Below are positions 22,540 through 29,719 of a stretch of 31,271 bases of DNA, one piece after another. The position numbers and the translations under genes were made by a program. A model generated the notes under the pieces. The model was not told where the DNA came from. It ran no database searches and worked only from the letters and a program-made list of their open reading frames with translations. Each line of letters starts with the position of its first letter. Positions within the stretch are counted from its first letter, which is position 1. This stretch comes from a virus, in IMG/VR virus record IMGVR_UViG_3300038557_000002, positions 1 to 31,271 of that record. One strand, 5' to 3'.

Positions 22540-22811
22540 TCGCCGTCTCCCCAGAACGTCCGGAAGAGCGAGGCTCGCTCCTGGTCTTCACTGATCGAGG
22601 CGAGGAAAATGGCGGCCTCCATCTGGTCGGGAAAGACAACCGTCAGGCCGGTGATCTGATTTTTGATATACCCGTCAGACTCCAGTTTGACGTGACCGCA
22701 CTTACGGCTCGCAAGTGCGGTCATACAACGGGCCGCGCTTTCGATGCCGACGACATCTTCCGATCCACGGTCGTATTCAGCGGTAAAGTTGAGGGTTACT
22801 TTCCAGGTCAT
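22536..22811 (-). CDS. Hypothetical protein, 91 aa
   Basis: ATG 22811 overlaps the previous TGA (ATGA). A longer open frame to 23039 is antisense-like, Arg/Pro-rich and overlaps the neighbour, so it is excluded. The product begins MTWKVTLNFTAEYD and ends with an acidic patch (EDQERASLFRTFWGDGE). One region (CMTALASRKCG) contains two Cys. No family is recognised. It is part of the compact leftward operon. Confidence 0.65.
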   Translation of the reverse strand: MTWKVTLNFTAEYDRGSEDVVGIESAARCMTALASRKCGHVKLESDGYIKNQITGLTVVFPDQMEAAIFLASISEDQERASLFRTFWGDGE

Positions 22812-23170
22812 AGGGTCAGGCCCTCGATCAAACGGTCCGCGAAAACGTGGGCCATCTGGTCCGTTTTCAGTTCGCGGTCGCCCTGGAAGAGACGGCCACG
22901 GCCATCGACCGTGACTACCTTGTCGGCCAACAAAGCTTCGACGAGGGCGGCCTGAATAGCCTCTCCGTGAATGTTGCTCAGCACGGTCGCGTAATGGTCG
23001 CGGATCGCGGACACCAGACGGTCGAGATCGAAATGACATTCATTGCGCCCCACGTGGTCGATGCAAAGGGTGGTTTCGCCATCTTCGGTCCAATGATCGA
23101 TTACGGTGCTAGGGTTTTCCGAACTCTCTTTCAGAGCGTTCACCAGCACGGTTTTGAGGGTGTCGGTCAT
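22808..23170 (-). CDS. Hypothetical protein, 120 aa
   Basis: ATG 23170 overlaps the stop of the membrane gene upstream (ATGA). The sequence is mostly alpha-helical and acidic (TVLVNALKESSENPSTV; FDLDRLVSAIRDHYATVL; AALVEALLADKVV), with a central strand pair (TTLCIDHVGRNECHF). No motif is recognised. It is coupled to the next gene by ATGA, so the two are likely co-expressed. Confidence 0.65.
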   Translation of the reverse strand: MTDTLKTVLVNALKESSENPSTVIDHWTEDGETTLCIDHVGRNECHFDLDRLVSAIRDHYATVLSNIHGEAIQAALVEALLADKVVTVDGRGRLFQGDRELKTDQMAHVFADRLIEGLTL

Positions 23171-23334
23171 TTCGACACCTGATCCGTAATGACGATTGAG
23201 CCTTGGCTTTCACAAACCTTCATATCGCCCGTCAGTATCGAGAAAGTGGCGACGCCCATCATGATCATCAGACAGATCACCATCACGGTGAAGCAAGTCA
23301 TTAGGGTCGCCAGAATGGCTTCAGCGAAATCCAT
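23167..23334 (-). CDS. Small single-pass membrane protein, 55 aa
   Basis: ATG 23334 overlaps the preceding stop (TGATG). The longer open frame upstream is out of character and excluded. After MDFAEA comes a long hydrophobic segment (ILATLMTCFTVMVICLMIMM, continuing GVATFSIL) that must cross the inner membrane, and then a short polar tail with one Cys. With an early-type operon position and no endolysin beside it, a role in host membrane or superinfection effects is as likely as a holin role. It is unassigned. Confidence 0.7.
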   Translation of the reverse strand: MDFAEAILATLMTCFTVMVICLMIMMGVATFSILTGDMKVCESQGSIVITDQVSK

Positions 23335-23888
23335 CACTTCACCTCCGGAGCGGTCGGGTGAGCCTGGATCGCGGTTTCGATGGCCTGGATGGCGGCGTCG
23401 ATGCGCTTGTTCGCTTTCAGGCAATCCTTGGCGTCACCGTAGGCTTCGTGGGCGACGGCCTCTCCGGATGACGCGATGGTCTCGACGGAGCGCACACGGG
23501 CCTTCAGATCATCGATCTCGCTCCATAGGAGGGTCAGGTCGGCGCGGGTCGGGGAAACCGACTTCGGCTCCATCGCGATTCCGATGGCGTCGGTGATCCG
23601 CTCATTAAGGATTGCGTAACGGTCGATCAGATCACGCGTCTGGTCATCCACGATATTTCGGAGGTCACGGATCGGAATTCGGCGGTGTGGGATTACGGGC
23701 GCCGACTTCGGAAGACCAATAACGCTCTCAGAAGCTCCAGGAGCCGCTTCCACCACAACCTGGTCCGGTGACACCGGCGAGGGTGAGTTGGGCGTCCAGA
23801 CGCCCTTAGAATCGATTTCTGAGGCCTTTTCGAAGTATTCGAGACCCGCGCGGATGCGTCGTCCCAGTTCTCTAACGTAGTTTTTCAT
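23334..23888 (-). CDS. Hypothetical coiled-coil protein, 184 aa
   Basis: ATG 23888 has AGGAGA at good spacing upstream, one of the clearer ribosome sites here. The N-terminal helix (KNYVRELGRRIRAGLEYFEKAS) is followed by a Pro-rich linker (residues about 30-70). A long helical region follows (DDQTRDLIDRYAILNERITDAIGI; DLTLLWSEIDDLKARVRSVETIA), probably coiled coil. No known family is evident. It contains two CCGACTTCGG sites (23558 and 23702), both encoding Pro-Lys-Ser. It is the second gene of the leftward operon. Confidence 0.7.
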   Translation of the reverse strand: MKNYVRELGRRIRAGLEYFEKASEIDSKGVWTPNSPSPVSPDQVVVEAAPGASESVIGLPKSAPVIPHRRIPIRDLRNIVDDQTRDLIDRYAILNERITDAIGIAMEPKSVSPTRADLTLLWSEIDDLKARVRSVETIASSGEAVAHEAYGDAKDCLKANKRIDAAIQAIETAIQAHPTAPEVK

Positions 23889-23900
23889 TATTCTCCTGTT

Positions 23901-24326
23901 TCAGTTGATAGGTGGGTTAGTCGGATTAGTCAGTTCGGCTAGCTTTGCGATCCGCTTGGCGTCTCGCTTTTCTTTTGCCCGGCGTTCGTATTCGCGGACC
24001 CGGTCTGGGTTTCTGGCTCTCCAGTCCCGTTGACCTTCCCGGTATTTCTCCGGGTTCGCCTCTCGCCAGCGATAGCTGGGAATTTTGGATCGATCGGGCT
24101 GGGCTGCGTATCGTTCGCGCCCCTTCGCTCTGATGACTTCGCGATTCCGCTCATACCAACGAAGAAAGTTCTCTCGCTTTTTGTCAGGATGGCGAAGTGT
24201 GTAGGCGCGCCCATACGCGTTATTGCGTTGGCGCCAGCACGACCGGCAAACATTGGCGGTCGGCCTAGAAGGAATTGGCGGGTGGTTATCCGGCGTCAGG
24301 GCCGCGTTACAGTGGAGGCATCTCAT
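23901..24326 (-). CDS. Basic zinc-finger protein, first gene of the leftward early operon, 141 aa
   Basis: CLHC (residues 3-6) and CRSC (about 27-30) form a probable zinc ribbon. A strongly basic helical body follows, made of repeating W/Y-R--N-----YE-type units (FLRWYERNREVIRAKGRERYA; YRWREANPEKYREGQRDWRARNPDRVREYERR). Such bodies occur in phage HNH and endonuclease VII-like proteins, but the catalytic part is missing, so it may only bind DNA. ATG 24326 lies six bases after an ATAAATA element. As a DNA-binding protein at the head of its own unit it is a candidate regulator. Confidence 0.75.
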   Translation of the reverse strand: MRCLHCNAALTPDNHPPIPSRPTANVCRSCWRQRNNAYGRAYTLRHPDKKRENFLRWYERNREVIRAKGRERYAAQPDRSKIPSYRWREANPEKYREGQRDWRARNPDRVREYERRAKEKRDAKRIAKLAELTNPTNPPIN

Positions 24327-24332
24327 TACAGT

Positions 24333-24339
24333 TATTTAT
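24333..24339 (-). promoter_or_regulatory. TAAATA element ahead of the leftward small-gene operon
   Basis: The element reads ATAAATA on the minus strand with 6 bases to ATG 24326, one base longer than the usual gap. It would drive the nine-gene unit down to 21554. Confidence 0.5.
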
Positions 24340-24845
24340 ACTGTATCGGGGAGCCTTAACCCTAATTATAACTCGCCCCGCCCTAGCAAATGGCGGCGCG
24401 TGCGCCGCTCGCCGTGGTATCTGGGGAACTGGGACCTGTAGGACCCAGATAAATCAAAAGCATCCGGCTGGGGCTCTAGCCCTATGCCCTATATAATTTA
24501 TTATTATTATTATTAAATATATACCAGATACCCCAGATGGGCAGGCCACAAGGGCATTTGAGAGCCTTAGGGCACCTGGGACTTCTGGGTATATACGGCC
24601 TTTCGGCCCCTGAAATCAATATAGGTGCGAATTATATTGAGGTGGTAGTTAACTCTCCGGCATACTTGATAAGTAAGAATGAACGCCTTGGCCGGACAGT
24701 TCACCTAGTCAAGTTTCCGAAGTCGCCCTCTGGGTGACCTCGAAGATAGGGCTCCCGAAGTGTCCGGCCAAAAGATGCCTTCGGGAGCCCTATAACCTAT
24801 GCAAACGACTTTCTTCGTTACCTCTAATCTCAACGACATTCACCA
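24340..24845. other. 506-base non-coding region between divergent operons; candidate replication origin
   Basis: No convincing gene is present. From left to right there is a GCGGCGC/GCGCCGC hairpin (24393-24408), a CTGGG-rich dyad (24429-24448), and a GGGCT/AGCCC dyad near 24470-24482. An AT-rich core (about 24489-24523, mainly TTA repeats) follows. GGTATCTGG (24416-24424) and its inverse CCAGATACC (24524-24532) flank the core. Then come GGCC-TTTC-GGCC (24598-24608) and the large structure at 24688-24793. It sits directly upstream of the primase and helicase genes. An AT-rich core with flanking inverted repeats beside replication genes is typical of an origin, but this is inference. Confidence 0.5.
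24688..24793 (+). ncRNA. Possible structured RNA: 15-bp hairpin whose loop pairs with an upstream segment
   Basis: Perfect 15-bp inverted repeats (24746-24760 and 24779-24793, core AGGGCTCCCGAAG) enclose an 18-base loop. The first 11 loop bases (TGTCCGGCCAA, 24761-24771) are the exact complement of TTGGCCGGACA at 24688-24698. So the element can form a long-range pseudoknot or two alternative folds. No T-tract follows. It ends about 50 bases before the primase start, so it could be a 5' leader, a regulatory RNA or an origin structure. Confidence 0.5.
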
Positions 24846-25964
24846 GTGGGCGGTGATGTCGTGATTGCCGTCTCCTATTGCCGCCACACTTTCCAGTCGA
24901 AGCGTTTGGGTCACCGGACCCTTCATCAGTCGCAAATCACGGACTGGGCCGAACACGCCGACTGGGATGAGTTCGTCCAGGCCTTCCTCCAGACGGCGAC
25001 CTATCCCCGACCGTCTGAGGCGAAGACCGACATCTATGGCTGGACCCCGACATGGTTCGAACCCTCTGACCGACTTCGGTCTGACGGCGAACTCGAACAC
25101 GGGGTCTGGCGAGACGGATCGGTCGCCGCCGACCACCTCACCCTCTTCATCGCTGACCTGGACAATCACCAGGACGACCAGCCCCGCGTGTCGATCGACA
25201 CAGTGAGCGAGGTCCTGACCGCGTTGGGCGTCGCTCACCTCCTATACACCTCACACTCTCACACGCCGGAGAAGCATAAGGTCCGGATCGTCACGCCGGT
25301 GTCCCGACACCTGACGCCGGACGAAGCCCATCAGGTCTTCACCGTGTTGTCCCACGCCCTCGCCTATCAGCTTGATGGGTCGATCTACGATCCGGGTGAC
25401 TTCCTCTACGGACCCGGCCTCGCCTCGACCGTCGTCAGAGCCCCAGGCGAGGCCCTGGACGTGGATGAATGGCTCGGATGGGCCGAAGCCCTTCCAGACC
25501 ACGTGAAGGCCCGGTTCGTCCGTCAGACGGCGATCGAACGGCGCCAGCCGACTTCGGAAGAGATCGCCCAGGCGAAGCGCATGGCTCAGGACCTTCGGGT
25601 CCAGGACGGAGTGTCGATTCATGACCCGCGTTTTTTCAACCCAGACTGGTTCGACCTTCTGACCTCACTCTATGTCGGCGGATCGCGTCACCAGACCGTC
25701 CAAGGCCTTCTGATCAAGGCGTGGCTGAAGTCGGATCGGAACCTGACGCGCGGCGATCTGGAAATCCTTCAAGGGGAGTTGGACGCCGAACTGGGCGGAT
25801 ACCTCCGGCGCCAATACGGCTCACACGTCCTGCGCCACGACATCACGTCGGTCATGAATGAAGTGTCGAGTGTCAGCTTCACACCCCGTCAGACCGACGA
25901 AGAAATCAAACAATCCAAAATAGCAAAGGAGCTAGCCCGACTGAAAAACCGTCGCGCCAACTAA
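24846..25964 (+). CDS. Primase-polymerase-like (AEP-type) replication protein, 372 aa
   Basis: An archaeo-eukaryotic primase-like core is suggested by LTLFIADLDNH (the D-x-D metal pair near 104-106). About 30 residues later comes LLYTSHSHTPEKHKVRIVTPVSR (the S-x-H and basic strand near 136-152). YDPGDFLYGPGL may hold another acidic position. The C-terminal half is helical and could be a primase C-terminal or helicase-binding domain. It lies four bases before a VirE-type helicase gene, which fits a two-gene phage replication module. The start is GTG 24846 or GTG 24861; neither has a clear ribosome site, and an in-frame stop lies at 24825. The family is inferred from motif layout. Confidence 0.7.
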   Translation: MGGDVVIAVSYCRHTFQSKRLGHRTLHQSQITDWAEHADWDEFVQAFLQTATYPRPSEAKTDIYGWTPTWFEPSDRLRSDGELEHGVWRDGSVAADHLTLFIADLDNHQDDQPRVSIDTVSEVLTALGVAHLLYTSHSHTPEKHKVRIVTPVSRHLTPDEAHQVFTVLSHALAYQLDGSIYDPGDFLYGPGLASTVVRAPGEALDVDEWLGWAEALPDHVKARFVRQTAIERRQPTSEEIAQAKRMAQDLRVQDGVSIHDPRFFNPDWFDLLTSLYVGGSRHQTVQGLLIKAWLKSDRNLTRGDLEILQGELDAELGGYLRRQYGSHVLRHDITSVMNEVSSVSFTPRQTDEEIKQSKIAKELARLKNRRAN

Positions 25965-25968
25965 CAAG

Positions 25969-27351
25969 ATGTCTTTCACAAACCTCATTCAGCAATACGA
26001 CGCTCTCAGGAAGGGCGTCAGCATCACCGACGAAGAACTGGCCGAACTGATCGTGGAGGCGAACTTAGCCAACACGGCGCACGAAGCCGAATGGGCGATC
26101 TTTCGCCGCGTCCTCCGAGATCGGACCGATCTGGACAAGGCCGAAGTCGCCGCGACCTTCCGCCGATGCCGGATCACCGCCGACCTGGGGACCTACCCCT
26201 ATTCGGTCGAAGAGTTCGTTCCGGCATTCCTGAAGAGCCGTGGTCACCGCATGTCGTTCAACGGGTCGTTCGGCAATGACCGGGACGCCGCCTTCATCAT
26301 CAACCAGATGGTGATGTGGTCGTCCCAGATCGTCATGGGATCGGTGATCTATTCGGATTCTCTCCTGAAGGCGGCGTTCCAGAACTGGCAAACCCAGGAA
26401 ACGGGACGGCTTCTCCGTCAGGCTTATGATCACGTCCGCTTCGACGCCTCCGCCGACTTCGGAGAACTGGAGCGGTTCGCCGCCCTGGTGACGAATCCAA
26501 CCGGCGATCCCGAACACGACGCCATCCTGGTCCGCGCGACCGTCGTCGCTCTGACTAACTTCATCTATCGGGTGAAGAACCACATGCGAGGTCGTTGGCA
26601 TCACTCAATTCACATGATGCCGATATTCTACGGACCCCAGGGGTCGGGCAAAACGACCGCCGTCCGCCATCTCTTGTCGCCGCTCGAAGAATGCGCCACC
26701 TCAGTCGGCTTCGACATTCTGGAGCATGACGCGAAGATGTATCAGTTGAGCGTTGTTCCTGTGATGTTTTTTGATGAACTGGCCGGGATCAGCAAGGCGG
26801 AGAACGAACGCCTCAAAGACATCATGCACACGCGCCAGCGCGACCTCCGCAAGCTCTATTGCCAGCCCAGCAATCGGACCCTGGTCAGCACATTCATCGG
26901 ATGTTCGAACAAAGAGATCGCCGCCGTGATCCGGGACGAAACCGGAAACCGCCGATACCTCCAGGTCGAGACGCCCGCCCAGATGAAGCGCGCCGACATC
27001 GAGGCCTTCGACGCCTTGGCGATGTGGCGGGCGGTGGACGAAGACGCTGACGCCCCCCTGTATGCGAACGCCGCTGACCTCGACGCGATCAACACGATCC
27101 AGCGGGACCAGCGTCACCTTGGCCGTGTCGAACACTGGATCAAAACGCTGACCCGCCCCCTCGATGACTGTCAGGCCTCATATTTGTTCGAGATTTTCCA
27201 GGCCTGGATGGAGATCGCCTATCCGGGTCAGGCCCGTTTGGAAAACCTCCAGTCATTCGGTCGCGAACTGACCCGCCTGACCTCGATCGCCGGGTCCAAG
27301 GTTAGCAGCAAACACGGCAAGTCATCAAAGCTCTACACGGTCGGACGTTAA
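25969..27351 (+). CDS. VirE-family (SF3-like) replicative helicase/ATPase, 460 aa
   Basis: The AAA+ core shows Walker A GPQGSGKT at about 221-228 and Walker B VMFFDELAGI near 263-272. GCSNKE sensor follows near 310, and DETGNRRYLQVE with arginine-finger-like Arg near 325. This order and spacing match the virulence-associated E/D5-like helicases of phages and mobile elements. The N-terminal 200 residues are helical and may contact the primase-like partner. ATG 25969 is four bases after the primase stop. Downstream, a TAAATA element starts the next operon. This gene and its neighbour would unwind and prime the phage origin. Confidence 0.88.
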   Translation: MSFTNLIQQYDALRKGVSITDEELAELIVEANLANTAHEAEWAIFRRVLRDRTDLDKAEVAATFRRCRITADLGTYPYSVEEFVPAFLKSRGHRMSFNGSFGNDRDAAFIINQMVMWSSQIVMGSVIYSDSLLKAAFQNWQTQETGRLLRQAYDHVRFDASADFGELERFAALVTNPTGDPEHDAILVRATVVALTNFIYRVKNHMRGRWHHSIHMMPIFYGPQGSGKTTAVRHLLSPLEECATSVGFDILEHDAKMYQLSVVPVMFFDELAGISKAENERLKDIMHTRQRDLRKLYCQPSNRTLVSTFIGCSNKEIAAVIRDETGNRRYLQVETPAQMKRADIEAFDALAMWRAVDEDADAPLYANAADLDAINTIQRDQRHLGRVEHWIKTLTRPLDDCQASYLFEIFQAWMEIAYPGQARLENLQSFGRELTRLTSIAGSKVSSKHGKSSKLYTVGR

Positions 27352-27379
27352 GTCCGCCCATAACCTGATCTGTTGCGTC

Positions 27380-27386
27380 ATAAATA
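27380..27386 (+). promoter_or_regulatory. TAAATA element with leader, rightward operon 27458-29719
   Basis: The element reads ATAAATA on the plus strand, 71 bases before ATG 27458. A start near 27391 would give a leader of about 66 bases with CGGAG ahead of the start codon. It is the third leader-type example. Confidence 0.5.
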
Positions 27387-27457
27387 ATGACAGGCAACAA
27401 CGCCCTCAGTTACAATGTTTTTGTAGTTGAGTATTTTATCAATCCATTCGGAGTATT

Positions 27458-27742
27458 ATGCAAGTCCATATTAAGATCAAACCCGACGACACTGGCCATA
27501 TTCGCCACGAACTCGCTTGCGAGATTCAGGATCGCCTCCTGGACGAAGTCGGGATCAGCCTGGGTGAGCCGTTCAGCATCATCCGCGCCACCATCGATTA
27601 TTCCCCCGCCCCTTTTCTGTGGCCCATAGACCCCGCCTATCCGTTCAGCACCTTCCGTTTCCGTTTCGGCGCCACGGATAGCGAGATCGCCAAGGTGAAG
27701 CGGTTCCGCCACCCCCACGTCACCCTGGAGGTGGCTGCGTGA
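27458..27742 (+). CDS. Hypothetical protein, 94 aa
   Basis: ATG 27458 has CGGAG five to six bases upstream. The product starts with a strand (MQVHIKIKPDDTGHIR) and helix (HELACEIQDRLLDEVGI). A Pro-rich loop (YSPAPFLWPIDPAYPF) and strands (TFRFRFGATDSEIAKVKRF) follow. No recognised family. It heads a seven-gene coupled rightward operon and is joined to the next gene by GTGA. The operon lies after the replication genes, so an early or middle function is possible. Confidence 0.65.
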   Translation: MQVHIKIKPDDTGHIRHELACEIQDRLLDEVGISLGEPFSIIRATIDYSPAPFLWPIDPAYPFSTFRFRFGATDSEIAKVKRFRHPHVTLEVAA

Positions 27743-27993
27743 CTGACGCCGAACGCATCACCGAACTGGAAGCCGAAGTCGGACGCCTTCGGGTCCAGCT
27801 ATCCCTTCACGGCGTGGTCGAAGACGACGGCCTGACCATGATCCTGAACACGCTCACGGATTTGGGCAACCGCCTGGGTTTGATCGCACCGGTCCTCAAC
27901 CGTTTCCACCAGGACATGAAGGGGATGGCCTCCGCTATCGACTACCTGGGTGATCGGGAGGCAGAGCGGTCCGAACTGGAGGCGCGCGCATGA
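27739..27993 (+). CDS. Small coiled-coil protein, 84 aa
   Basis: GTG 27739 overlaps the previous TGA (GTGA). The first 25 residues are a heptad-like helix (AERITELEAEVGRLRVQL), followed by apolar and amphipathic helices (GLTMILNTLTDLGNRLGLIAPVLN) and an acidic end (REAERSELEARA). It probably oligomerises. No family is recognised. A CCGAAGTCGG site (27773) lies in the coiled coil. It is coupled by ATGA to the following gene. Confidence 0.65.
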   Translation: MTDAERITELEAEVGRLRVQLSLHGVVEDDGLTMILNTLTDLGNRLGLIAPVLNRFHQDMKGMASAIDYLGDREAERSELEARA

Positions 27994-28439
27994 CGGGCGC
28001 CGAACAACGATTCCTCGCTGCGATAAAGCTGGCCGACGCCCGCGTCGCGCTCTGGGCCTACATCGAAGATGATGCTGACCCGGATGAGATCATTCCGAAT
28101 GAAGTGACTTGTGACGAGGACTGGGGCGAAGTGGAGTTCCACCGGGTCGGCGACAGCTATCACCTCGCATACATCGCGAGATTTGAAATTCGCGGAACGT
28201 GGTTCCCACCATACGTCTCGGACTTGTGGGAAGCCTCACAACGAGGCCTTGCCATCGATCCCATCATCGAGTTTCCAGACCTGTTTCCGACGTTCGTCAG
28301 CCTGGAGGCCGCGACGAAGTCGATACGACCATCCGAGTTCCCGATCGTCGCCAGCACGTTCGACGCCCTGACGCAGGAGCGTCCGGAGCTTCGTCCGCAC
28401 TATGAGCGGGCGCGGCTGGCCTGGGAGGCGAGCCAGTGA
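27990..28439 (+). CDS. Hypothetical acidic protein, 149 aa
   Basis: ATG 27990 overlaps the previous stop (ATGA). The sequence starts MTGAEQRFLAAIKLADAR and has an acidic stretch (IEDDADPDEIIPNEVTCDEDWGEVEF). It continues with aromatic segments (YHLAYIARFEIRGTWFPPYVSDLW) and a Pro-containing C-terminal part. No family is recognised. The high content of Asp and Glu is notable and could mean a DNA-mimic-like or partner-binding role, but that is speculation. It is coupled to the paralog array by GTGA. Confidence 0.6.
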   Translation: MTGAEQRFLAAIKLADARVALWAYIEDDADPDEIIPNEVTCDEDWGEVEFHRVGDSYHLAYIARFEIRGTWFPPYVSDLWEASQRGLAIDPIIEFPDLFPTFVSLEAATKSIRPSEFPIVASTFDALTQERPELRPHYERARLAWEASQ

Positions 28440-28819
28440 ATCGCGTCGTCTGGACCACCATCGGCATTGAGGCCGACCTGACTGAGCGGACCTGGGCCAA
28501 CCTTTCCCAGCAACACAGCGAAGAAATCAGAAAAATCACGACGCATGTTATCGACGGGATCAGTTCGTCTGATGTCGTCGCATTGTTGACCGGTAGGACC
28601 GCACCCAATCCGCCGGGTGATAAAACGCAACCCGTTGAGTTAACCCTTAGTGAGCCGGTCACAACCCTCAGATTCGAGTTCGACACGGAAACCCAGGCGA
28701 TAGCTTTCCGCCTCACTCATCCCGACCATCTGATCGATGAACCGACCGATCCTGAGCCGGAAAAAGCCGCACGGGTGAACCGCCTCAACCGTCTTCCGAG
28801 GCTGGAGGCGAGCCAATGA
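28436..28819 (+). CDS. Tandem paralog 1 of an unknown family, 127 aa
   Basis: This is the first of three adjacent related genes. Shared framework: VVWTTIGIEADLTERTW at the N-terminus, RFEFDTETQAIAFRLTHPDHL near residue 80-100, and a C-terminal EKAARVNRLNRLPRLEA. This copy carries an insert of about 25-30 residues relative to the others (region SSSDVVALLTGRTAPNPPGDKTQ). GTG 28436 overlaps the preceding stop (GTGA). DNA identity with copy 3 is very high at both ends. The function is unknown; the two conserved ends around a variable centre suggest diversification of a binding part. Confidence 0.7.
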   Translation: MNRVVWTTIGIEADLTERTWANLSQQHSEEIRKITTHVIDGISSSDVVALLTGRTAPNPPGDKTQPVELTLSEPVTTLRFEFDTETQAIAFRLTHPDHLIDEPTDPEPEKAARVNRLNRLPRLEASQ

Positions 28820-29106
28820 GCCGCTACGTCTGGACCAGCATCAGCATCGCCTCCGAACTGGAAGAGCGGACCTGGATCGCTTTGTCAGAAGTCGCGGCGG
28901 ACACGGATCGTGTTGTCTATGGCTGGCGCGGAGTGCGCTTAGCGGTCCCCAGGACCGGGTTGAAGTTTGAATTCGCCACGGACGCCCAGGCGATAGCTTT
29001 CCGCCTCACGCATCCCGACCACCTACTGGACCAACCGGCGACCGAAGGCGTCCACTGGAGCCCGATCGTCGATGTCCTGAATCGTCTTCCGAGGCTGACC
29101 CAATGA
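28816..29106 (+). CDS. Tandem paralog 2 of the same family, 96 aa
   Basis: The same framework as the flanking copies is present: YVWTSISIASELEERTW, a middle GLKFEFATDAQAIAFRLTHPDHLLD, and a C-terminal LNRLPRLTQ. The segment EKAARVN of the others is replaced by VHWSPIVDV. ATG 28816 overlaps the previous stop (ATGA). It is the most diverged of the three. The conserved strand-helix (QAIAFRL) and final NRLPRL motif define the family; no enzyme motif is seen. Confidence 0.7.
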   Translation: MSRYVWTSISIASELEERTWIALSEVAADTDRVVYGWRGVRLAVPRTGLKFEFATDAQAIAFRLTHPDHLLDQPATEGVHWSPIVDVLNRLPRLTQ

Positions 29107-29417
29107 GCCGCGTCGTCTGGACCACGATCGGCATTGAGGCCGACCTCACGGAGCGGACCTGGACTGGCGTTCGACAGTTCGCGTGGGGGGAAAAGTGCCA
29201 ACGCTTGGACGAACTCGCGATTTTCGTGTTCGGCAGTTCAGAATTCGTCATGCTCAAGGTGTCGGGTTTGAAGTTCCGCTTCAAAACGGAAACCCAGGCG
29301 ATCGCCTTCCGCCTCAGCCACCCCGATCACCTGATCGACAAACCGACCGATCCGACTTCGGAGAAGGCCGCACGGGTGAACCGGTTGAACCGTCTCCCCA
29401 TACTGGAGGCGGCGTGA
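29103..29417 (+). CDS. Tandem paralog 3 of the same family, 104 aa
   Basis: It has the same ends as copy 1 (VVWTTIGIEADLTERTW; ETQAIAFRLSHPDHLIDKPTDP; KAARVNRLNRLPILEA) but a different middle (GVRQFAWGEKCQRLDELAIFVFGSSEFVML). ATG 29103 overlaps the previous stop (ATGA). The near-identity of ends to copy 1, with an unrelated centre, fits recombination between paralogs or strong selection on the centre. A CCGACTTCGG site lies at 29352. The role is unknown. Confidence 0.7.
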   Translation: MSRVVWTTIGIEADLTERTWTGVRQFAWGEKCQRLDELAIFVFGSSEFVMLKVSGLKFRFKTETQAIAFRLSHPDHLIDKPTDPTSEKAARVNRLNRLPILEAA

Positions 29418-29719
29418 TGTTTGAGGTGGCCGTCCTCACTCCGAATAAGTGCCTCACCGGACGATTGGACCCGATCTATCTGGCCGCTGGTCGTGGGACG
29501 TTTAGCGATTGCCGTGACGTTGATCTCTATTGCGACCAAATCTTCAGCGCGACCTTCAACGAAGTGATTGAAATCGACCATGTCGTCCTGGGAGATCGGG
29601 ATCGCCCCACCACACACCGGTTCATTGTCCTTAGAACGTTCGACACGTTAGCCCAGACCTTGGCGTTCAAGCTTCAGGTCGAGGGTCCGGAGTTCGAGGT
29701 GACGATCGTCGAAGTTTAG
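29417..29719 (+). CDS. Hypothetical protein, possible fourth, diverged paralog, 100 aa
   Basis: ATG 29417 overlaps the preceding TGA (TGATG). The product begins MFEVAVLTPNKCLTGR and is beta-rich. Near the end VLRTFDTLAQTLAFKLQVEG resembles the FDTETQAIAFRLTHPD segment of the three preceding proteins, so it may be a distant member. It ends the operon and overlaps the stop of the convergent zinc-finger gene by four bases. The function is unknown. Confidence 0.6.
   Translation: MFEVAVLTPNKCLTGRLDPIYLAAGRGTFSDCRDVDLYCDQIFSATFNEVIEIDHVVLGDRDRPTTHRFIVLRTFDTLAQTLAFKLQVEGPEFEVTIVEV

Noticed and set aside
22811-23039. Extension of the 22536 gene up to 23039
   Set aside because: The extra part is Arg/Pro-rich and lies over a neighbour in another frame; the ATGA overlap gives a clean start at 22811.
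24537-24737. Plus-strand open frame of 66 codons in the candidate origin region
   Set aside because: It has no ribosome site, and its composition follows the non-coding dyads; it overlaps the structured element.
27387-27629. Open frame starting at the ATG directly behind ATAAATA (27387)
   Set aside because: The start has no 4-5 base gap, and the frame overlaps the better-supported 27458 gene, which has a Shine-Dalgarno sequence and operon coupling.
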